Shown here: piece by piece, positions 58,643 through 64,000 of the stretch | Numbering within the stretch: position 1 is the first letter of the stretch | Layout: each line of letters opens with the position of its first letter | Source: Pseudomonas fortuita | GTDB lineage: Bacteria; Pseudomonadota; Gammaproteobacteria; Pseudomonadales; Pseudomonadaceae | Length of the DNA stretch: 64,000 bases | Direction: 5' to 3' | Assembly: GCF_026898135.2 (NCBI RefSeq) | Contig: NZ_CP114035.2 | Coordinates: 1,095,501 to 1,159,500 of the forward strand | Program-made: the position numbers and the translations under genes | Notes under the pieces: model-generated | What the model saw: the letters and a program-made list of their open reading frames with translations, nothing else | What the model was told of the DNA's origin: nothing | Databases searched by the model: none

Positions 58643-59848
58643 CTATCGGGTCACCGTCCACACCAGTACCTTGCTGGCACAATTGTCCTCTGTTTCGAGG
58701 ATTTCCAGGCGATAGCGGCCGATCTTCAGGCAAACGGCGGTTTCCGGGATGCTTTCCAACGCTTCGGTCACCAGCCCGTTGAGGGTTTTCGGCCCGCCGT
58801 CGCAGGGCAGGTGCCAGCCCAGGGTGCGGTTGATCTCGCGCAGCGAGGCGTTGCCGTCGATGACGAAGGTGCCATCGGATTGCGGGTGTACATGGGGGTT
58901 TTCCAGGCTCTGTTCGTCCTCGAACTCGCCAACGATCTCTTCGAGGATGTCTTCCAGGGTGACGATGCCCTGCACCTCGCCGTACTCGTCCACCACCACA
59001 CCCAACCGGCGCTGTTGCTTGTGGAAGTTCAGCAGCTGCATTTGCAAGGGCGTGCTTTCCGGCACGAAATAGGGTTCGTAGCAGGCGCCGTGCAGTGCCT
59101 CCAGGGTCAGGTCGGCCTTGGGTAGCAGGTGGCTGATCAGCTTGGTGTTGAGGATTGCTTCGACCTGATTGATGTCGTTGTGGTAGACCGGCAAGCGGGT
59201 ATGGCGGCTGACGATCAACTGCTCGATGATGCGCTCGATCGGCTCGTCGAGGTTGATGCCGTCCACTTCGTTGCGCGGTACCAGAATGTCGTTGACGGTG
59301 ATCTTGTCCAGCGCCTGCAGGCCATCGAGCAGACCATGGCGGGGTGTTTCGTGCTCCTCGTCTTCGTCGAAGTCGTCGGCTTCCTGCGGGTGCAGGGCCA
59401 CGGCCGTGGGTTGCACGCGGAACGGGCGCAGCAGCAGCTTGGCGAAACCGTCCAGCAGGCAGGCCAGTGGCTGCAGCAGGGCGAGGGGCACTTTCAGCAG
59501 GCTGGTACCGAGGTTGACACATGCCTGTGGGTTGCGCCGGGCCAGGCGCTGCGGCAGGTACTCGGCAAACACCAGCAAGGTGAGGGTTGCGGCCAGCCCT
59601 GCCAGCCAGAAGCCGTGCTCGCCGCTATGGCGCTGGCCCACCAGGCAGGCCAGGCCCAACACCAGCAGCTTGCCCAGGCTGGCGCACAGCACCAGGGCCT
59701 GTGCCGGTAGCACGGGCTGGCCGTCCTCGTGGGCGCGCAGGGTGCCATTGAGCTGCAGTCGGGCGGCTTCCACCGTGGTGAACAGCGCCGACCACAGCAG
59801 CGCCAGTGCCAAAGTGCCGAATAGCGGTGCGTACGGCAGTGTGTCCAT
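58643..59848 (-). CDS. CNNM/CorB-type membrane protein with CBS pair
   Basis: This 401-residue protein has an N-terminal DUF21/CNNM membrane domain (about 1-140), a CBS-domain pair (about 185-305, for example LIVSRHTRLPVYHNDINQVE and VVDEYGEVQGIVTLEDILEE) and a C-terminal CorC_HlyC domain. Such proteins take part in Mg2+ or Co2+ transport. It lies 9 bases after the YpjD-like gene in the same direction, an arrangement common next to ffh in gammaproteobacteria. The 273 bases between it and the transporter gene hold nothing recognisable. Confidence 0.9.
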   Translation of the reverse strand: MDTLPYAPLFGTLALALLWSALFTTVEAARLQLNGTLRAHEDGQPVLPAQALVLCASLGKLLVLGLACLVGQRHSGEHGFWLAGLAATLTLLVFAEYLPQRLARRNPQACVNLGTSLLKVPLALLQPLACLLDGFAKLLLRPFRVQPTAVALHPQEADDFDEDEEHETPRHGLLDGLQALDKITVNDILVPRNEVDGINLDEPIERIIEQLIVSRHTRLPVYHNDINQVEAILNTKLISHLLPKADLTLEALHGACYEPYFVPESTPLQMQLLNFHKQQRRLGVVVDEYGEVQGIVTLEDILEEIVGEFEDEQSLENPHVHPQSDGTFVIDGNASLREINRTLGWHLPCDGGPKTLNGLVTEALESIPETAVCLKIGRYRLEILETEDNCASKVLVWTVTR

Positions 59849-59857
59849 GAGCGGCCG

Positions 59858-60667
59858 TCAGATATGCAGGATGAATTCGCGAACCAGCTTGCTGCCGAAA
59901 TAGGCCAGCATCAGCAGGCAGAAACCGGCCAGCGTCCAGCGGATGGCCTTGTGGCCACGCCAGCCCAGGCGGGTGCGGCCCCACAGCAGTACGCTGAACA
60001 CCACCCAGGCGACACAGGCCAGCAAGGTCTTGTGTACCAGGTGCTGGGCGAACAGGTTGTCGAGGAACAGCCAGCCGGAGATCAGCGACAGCGACAGCAG
60101 GCACCAGCCGGCCCAGAGGAAGCCGAACAGCAGGCTTTCCATGGTTTGCAGGGGCGGGAAGTTGCGGATCAGCCCGGACGGGTGCTTGTGCTTCAACTGG
60201 TGGTCCTGCAGCAGCAACAGCAGCGACTGGAACACCGCGATGGTAAACAGCCCGTACGCCAGGATCGACAGCAGGATATGCGCGAGGATGCCCGGCTCTT
60301 CGTTGATCAGCGGCACTGTGCCAGGTGGCGCGAACTGCGCCAGCAGTGCAGTCACCGCACCCAGCGGGAACAGCAGCACCAGCAGGTTTTCTACCGGTAT
60401 GCGCAGGCAGGCCACCAGGGTCAGGGCGATGACGGCCACGGCGATCAGGCTGGCGGCGCTGAAGAAGTCCAGGCTCAGGCCCAGCGGGGTGATCAGCTGG
60501 AAGTACAGTGCACCGGCCTGGGCGAGCACCGCAAAGGTACCCAGCAGGGCAAGCAGGCGCTTGTCGGACTTGCGGCCCTGGGCCAGGTGCGAACCCTGGT
60601 AGATGGCCGCCGCTATATAAAGGCCGGCAGCGATCAGGTTGGGGATGAGGCTGGGAGAGGAAACCAT
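59858..60667 (-). CDS. YpjD-like membrane protein (cytochrome c assembly CcsA-like)
   Basis: This 269-residue inner-membrane protein has eight hydrophobic helices and the CcsA/CcmF-like core with an Ala-His-Ile segment (EPGILAHILLSILAYGLFTI). It ends in the helix AGFCLLMLAYFGSKLVREFI. In E. coli YpjD lies beside YfjD (CorB) and ffh, as here. A haem-handling role is suggested by the fold but not shown. I chose the ATG at 60667, preceded by AGGACTT. Confidence 0.87.
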   Translation of the reverse strand: MVSSPSLIPNLIAAGLYIAAAIYQGSHLAQGRKSDKRLLALLGTFAVLAQAGALYFQLITPLGLSLDFFSAASLIAVAVIALTLVACLRIPVENLLVLLFPLGAVTALLAQFAPPGTVPLINEEPGILAHILLSILAYGLFTIAVFQSLLLLLQDHQLKHKHPSGLIRNFPPLQTMESLLFGFLWAGWCLLSLSLISGWLFLDNLFAQHLVHKTLLACVAWVVFSVLLWGRTRLGWRGHKAIRWTLAGFCLLMLAYFGSKLVREFILHI

Positions 60668-60748
60668 AAGTCCTGGTTGGCGAGCCTTAAAGAGACGGAG
60701 TTTGGCATAGATTCCGCTGATCAAGGAAGACTGAAGGCTTGTGTCAGG

Positions 60749-60838
60749 GCATTCGCGGGCTCGCCCGCTCCCACAGGTCCAGCGCAGGTCGCAATAAGGT
60801 GGGGATCCGGTGGGAGCGGGCGTGTCCGCGAAGGGGGC
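60749..60838. repeat. REP-type imperfect inverted pair upstream of ffh
   Basis: The elements at about 60749-60778 (GCGGGCTCGCCCGCTCCCAC) and 60809-60838 (GGTGGGAGCGGGCGTGTCCG) are imperfect reverse complements in the 312-base space between the YpjD-like gene and ffh. The rest of that gap holds the ffh promoter region. Confidence 0.82.
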
Positions 60839-60888
60839 ACTGCAGCCACCGAATGTCTCCCAAGGTGTGCGCCGCCGCTGCACTTCGC

Positions 60889-60894
60889 TATAAT
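60889..60894 (+). promoter_or_regulatory. -10 box of the ffh promoter
   Basis: A perfect TATAAT at 60889-60894 lies 86 bases before the ffh ATG. The sequence 17 bases upstream is not close to TTGACA, so the -35 is weak or absent. Confidence 0.5.
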
Positions 60895-60979
60895 CGCCGC
60901 CTTGCTGTGCCCGGCGGGTGTGTATTTCCCCCAGGGTGCCTGACAAACCTCGGCTTTTACTGGGCCTGAAAGGATCACC

Positions 60980-62356
60980 ATGTTCGAAAACCTGACCGAC
61001 CGCCTGTCACAGACGCTGCGCCATGTCACCGGCAAGGCCAAGCTGACCGAAGACAACATCAAGGACACGCTGCGCGAAGTGCGCATGGCCCTGCTTGAGG
61101 CCGACGTTGCCCTGCCGGTGGTCAAGGATTTCGTCAATAGCGTCAAGGAGCGTGCGGTCGGCACCGAAGTGTCGCGCAGCCTGACCCCGGGCCAGGCGTT
61201 CGTGAAGATCGTCCAGGCCGAGCTGGAAAGCCTGATGGGCGCGGCCAACGAAGACCTTGCCCTGAACGCCGCACCGCCTGCCGTTGTACTGATGGCCGGC
61301 CTGCAGGGCGCCGGTAAGACCACCACTGCCGGCAAGCTCGCGCGCTTCCTTAAAGAGCGCAAGAAAAAGAGCGTGATGGTGGTGTCCGCCGACGTCTACC
61401 GTCCGGCGGCGATCAAGCAGCTGGAAACCCTGGCCAACGACATCGGCGTCACCTTCTTCCCGTCCGACATCAGCCAGAAGCCGGTGGCCATTGCCGAAGC
61501 GGCCATCCGCGAAGCCAAGCTGAAGTTCATCGACGTGGTCATCGTCGACACCGCCGGCCGTCTGCACATCGACGCCGACATGATGGACGAGATCAAGGCG
61601 CTGCACGCTGCAGTCAAGCCGATCGAGACCCTGTTCGTGGTCGACGCCATGACCGGCCAGGACGCCGCCAACACTGCCAAGGCCTTTGGCGAGGCCCTGC
61701 CACTCACCGGCGTGGTGCTGACCAAGGTGGACGGTGATGCCCGTGGCGGTGCTGCACTGTCGGTGCGTGCCATTACCGGCAAGCCGATCAAGTTCATCGG
61801 TATGGGTGAGAAGACCGAGGCCCTCGAGCCGTTCCACCCTGACCGCGTCGCTTCGCGCATCCTCGGCATGGGTGACGTGCTCAGCCTGATCGAGCAGGCC
61901 GAGCAGACCATCGACAAGGCCAAGGCCGACAAGCTGGCCAAGAAGCTGAAGAAGGGCAAGGGCTTCGACCTCGAAGACTTCCGCGACCAGCTGCAACAGA
62001 TGAAGAACATGGGCGGCCTGGGCGGCCTGATGGACAAGCTGCCGAGCATCGGTGGGGTCAACCTGTCGCAGATGGGCAACGCCCAGGGCGCGGCCGAGAA
62101 ACAGTTCAAGCAGATGGAAGCGATCATCAACTCCATGACCCCGGCCGAGCGCCGCGACCCTGACCTGATCAGTGGTTCGCGCAAGCGCCGTATCGCCTTG
62201 GGTTCCGGCACGCAGGTGCAGGACATCGGCCGGCTGATCAAGCAGCACAAGCAAATGCAGAAGATGATGAAGAAATTCTCCGCCAAAGGCGGCATGGCCA
62301 AGATGATGCGCGGCTTGGGCGGGATGCTGCCAGGCGGCGGCATGCCGAAGCTGTAA
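60980..62356 (+). CDS. ffh: Signal recognition particle protein Ffh (SRP54)
   Basis: This 458-residue GTPase binds 4.5S RNA and signal sequences of membrane proteins. It has the N-domain (about 1-85), the G-domain with GLQGAGKTTTAGKLA (about 107), DTAGRLHID and TKVDGDARGG, and the methionine-rich M-domain (about 300-458) with SGSRKRRIALGSGTQVQDIG for RNA binding and a Gly/Met tail. The ribosome site AAAGGATC is close. Confidence 0.97.
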   Translation: MFENLTDRLSQTLRHVTGKAKLTEDNIKDTLREVRMALLEADVALPVVKDFVNSVKERAVGTEVSRSLTPGQAFVKIVQAELESLMGAANEDLALNAAPPAVVLMAGLQGAGKTTTAGKLARFLKERKKKSVMVVSADVYRPAAIKQLETLANDIGVTFFPSDISQKPVAIAEAAIREAKLKFIDVVIVDTAGRLHIDADMMDEIKALHAAVKPIETLFVVDAMTGQDAANTAKAFGEALPLTGVVLTKVDGDARGGAALSVRAITGKPIKFIGMGEKTEALEPFHPDRVASRILGMGDVLSLIEQAEQTIDKAKADKLAKKLKKGKGFDLEDFRDQLQQMKNMGGLGGLMDKLPSIGGVNLSQMGNAQGAAEKQFKQMEAIINSMTPAERRDPDLISGSRKRRIALGSGTQVQDIGRLIKQHKQMQKMMKKFSAKGGMAKMMRGLGGMLPGGGMPKL

Positions 62357-62401
62357 TCCCTATTCCGGGAGCCCGCCTTTAGCGGGGCAGGCTTCCAGAA
62401 C

Positions 62402-62448
62402 CCCCGCCTGGCGGGGCAACTGCCGTTGATTTAGCGGCTAAATCGGCA
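62402..62448. other. Palindromes between ffh and rpsP
   Basis: CCCCGC-CTG-GCGGGG (62402-62416) is followed by a near-palindrome at 62421-62448, TGCCG...ATTTAGC-G-GCTAAAT-CGGCA. They lie in the 246-base ffh-rpsP gap and may terminate or attenuate transcription. I could not place an rpsP promoter confidently. Confidence 0.5.
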
Positions 62449-62602
62449 AATCTGGACGGTGGGGCAATGCCTTGCCGAAAAAGTCATTTGCAAATGTCCG
62501 TGTATTCCCCGAGAATATGCGGCCTTTTGGGCACCCGTGTGCCTATTTGGCATTCAGATTTGCAGTACAAACTGCAACACCGACTATAGGAACGATGTTC
62601 AC

Positions 62603-62854
62603 ATGGTAACCATTCGTCTGGCCCGTGGCGGCTCGAAAAAGCGCCCATTCTACCACCTGACCGTGACCAACTCGCGTAACGCCCGTGACGGCCGTTTCGT
62701 TGAGCGCGTTGGCTTCTTCAACCCGATCGCATCGGGCGCCGAAGTCAAGCTGTCGGTCAACCAAGAGCGCGTCACCTACTGGCTGAGCCAGGGCGCACAG
62801 CCGTCTGAGCGTGTTGCTCAGCTGCTGAAGGACGCTGCCAAGGCCGCTGCCTGA
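62603..62854 (+). CDS. rpsP: Small ribosomal subunit protein bS16
   Basis: This 83-residue protein of the 30S subunit has the family start [20 protein letters not shown] and [10 protein letters not shown], of typical length. AGGAAC precedes the ATG at 62603. It is the first gene of the rpsP-rimM-trmD-(rplS) operon. Confidence 0.97.
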   Translation: MVTIRLARGGSKKRPFYHLTVTNSRNARDGRFVERVGFFNPIASGAEVKLSVNQERVTYWLSQGAQPSERVAQLLKDAAKAAA

Positions 62855-62859
62855 ACAGT

Positions 62860-63396
62860 ATGAACGCGACGCCAGAAAAGGCTGACGACCTCATCGTCGT
62901 TGGCAAGATTTTTTCGGTTCACGGCGTTCGCGGCGAGGTGAAGGTGTATTCCTTTACCGATCCGATTGAAAACCTGTTGGATTATCCCGGCTGGACGCTT
63001 CGGCACGAAGGCAAGGTAAAGCAGGTCGAGCTGGTCAGCGGTCGTGGCTCCCAAAAGGGCCTGGTCGTGAAGTTGAAAGGCCTCGATGATCGTGATGAAG
63101 CCCGTCTTCTGAGCGGTTACGAAATCTGCATTGCGCGGAGCCTTTTGCCCAACCTGGCTGCCGACGAGTACTACTGGTACCAGTTGGTAGGTCTGAAGGT
63201 CATCAACCAGGACGAACAGCTGTTCGGCAAGGTCGATCACCTGTTGGAGACCGGTGCGAACGATGTAATGGTGGTCAAGCCCTGCGCAGGCAGCCTGGAT
63301 GATCGCGAGCGTCTGTTGCCCTACACGGCGCAATGCGTGCTCAACGTCGACCTGGAAGCAGGCGTGATGCGGGTCGAATGGGACGCGGACTTCTAA
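62860..63396 (+). CDS. rimM: Ribosome maturation factor RimM
   Basis: This 178-residue protein helps mature the 30S subunit by binding uS19. It has an N-terminal beta-barrel (VVGKIFSVHGVRGEVKVYSF) and a PRC-barrel C-terminal domain (YYWYQLVGLKVINQDEQLFG). It follows rpsP by 5 bases and precedes trmD by 3. Confidence 0.96.
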   Translation: MNATPEKADDLIVVGKIFSVHGVRGEVKVYSFTDPIENLLDYPGWTLRHEGKVKQVELVSGRGSQKGLVVKLKGLDDRDEARLLSGYEICIARSLLPNLAADEYYWYQLVGLKVINQDEQLFGKVDHLLETGANDVMVVKPCAGSLDDRERLLPYTAQCVLNVDLEAGVMRVEWDADF

Positions 63397-63399
63397 ACG

Positions 63400-64000
63400 A
63401 TGGGTAACCTTCGCGTAGACGTCATCACGTTGTTCCCCGAGATGTTCTCGGCCATCACGGAGTACGGCATTACCAGCCGCGCGGTGAAACAGGGGTTGCT
63501 TCAGGTAACTTGCTGGAACCCGCGGGACTACACCACAGATCGTCACCACACGGTAGATGATCGGCCGTTTGGCGGTGGTCCGGGCATGGTGATGAAAATC
63601 AAGCCTCTGGAAGACGCCCTGGTTAGCGCCAGGCAAGCGACCGGAGCTGCGGCGAAGGTGATCTACCTCTCGCCACAAGGCCGCAAGCTGACTCAGCAGG
63701 CGGTCAAAGGCCTGGCCGAACAGGAATCGTTGATCCTGATCGCCGGTCGTTATGAAGGCATCGACGAGCGCTTTATCGAGGCTCATGTCGATGAGGAGTG
63801 GTCGATTGGTGACTATGTGCTTTCCGGTGGCGAGCTGCCGGCCATGGTACTGATCGATGCGGTTACACGGCTGCTGCCCGGAGCTTTAGGGCATGTGGAC
63901 TCGGCGGAAGAAGACTCCTTCACCGACGGTCTGCTGGATTGCCCGCACTACACCCGACCTGAGGTGTATGCGGATCAGCGTGTTCCCGACGTGTTGCTAA
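63400..64000 (+). CDS. trmD: tRNA (guanine-N1)-methyltransferase, N-terminal part
   Basis: This gene starts at the ATG at 63400 and runs off the window after 200 codons. It makes m1G37 in tRNAs that read CNN and other codons, preventing frameshifts. The knot region is present: [43 protein letters not shown] and [20 protein letters not shown]. The catalytic Asp lies in [15 protein letters not shown]. Confidence 0.97.
   Translation, partial: MGNLRVDVITLFPEMFSAITEYGITSRAVKQGLLQVTCWNPRDYTTDRHHTVDDRPFGGGPGMVMKIKPLEDALVSARQATGAAAKVIYLSPQGRKLTQQAVKGLAEQESLILIAGRYEGIDERFIEAHVDEEWSIGDYVLSGGELPAMVLIDAVTRLLPGALGHVDSAEEDSFTDGLLDCPHYTRPEVYADQRVPDVLL

Overview
The window is chromosomal DNA of a fluorescent pseudomonad, almost certainly of the Pseudomonas putida group. 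The evidence is the order gtsABCD-oprB-hexR-zwf-pgl-eda, leuA, guaBA, purL, a Tat/Xcp/phosphatase cluster, and ffh-rpsP-rimM-trmD, together with near-identity of many products to P. putida proteins as I remember them. Many gene borders carry REP-type inverted repeats of the kind found throughout P. putida genomes. I saw no rRNA, tRNA, insertion sequence, integrase or CRISPR array.

Layout. (1) 1-11 kb is glucose uptake and the Entner-Doudoroff entry: the tail of an AGE-family isomerase, the ABC importer gtsABCD, the porin oprB, a hexose-phosphate mutarotase, the repressor hexR and its divergent target operon zwf-pgl-eda. (2) 11-29.6 kb is mostly housekeeping: leuA with a 25-codon leucine-rich leader ORF, a LytM peptidase with xseA, a LysR regulator divergent from a TauE/SafE permease, a zinc-ribbon protein of unknown function, guaB-guaA, a Tat-exported multicopper oxidase, tadA, mltF, purL and a NIF3-like gene. 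(3) 29.7-45.1 kb is a protein-export island. It holds tatABC, gspK, a PhoX-type phosphatase (UxpB-like), a SoxB/5'-nucleotidase-like lipoprotein that has lost its metal ligands (UxpA-like), and gspC-J plus gspL-N. Between the two divergent phosphatase-type genes are PhoB-box-like direct repeats, so the island looks like a phosphate-starvation secretion system whose cargo passes Tat first and the type II system (T2SS) second. (4) 45.2-51.4 kb is a two-partner secretion pair (tpsA/tpsB) without a recognisable toxin tip. (5) 51.5-56 kb holds small housekeeping genes: an L,D-transpeptidase, two Nudix hydrolases, a gamma-carbonic anhydrase, a DUF1289 protein, a VUT-family membrane protein and purT. 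(6) 56.0-57.1 kb is a tandem array of 14 copies of a 71-bp REP-like hairpin unit. (7) 57.1-64 kb holds an MHS-family transporter, a CorC/CNNM protein, a YpjD-like protein, ffh, rpsP, rimM and the start of trmD.

The most interesting parts are the Tat-T2SS-phosphatase island, with its short GspC, a secretin lacking one N-domain, the pseudo-phosphatase and the triple Pho-box; the 71-bp hairpin array with signs of block duplication; three perfect long inverted repeats (38, 44 and 64 bp arms); and the leucine leader ORF upstream of leuA. All functional statements come from reading motifs and recalling families. No database search was run.
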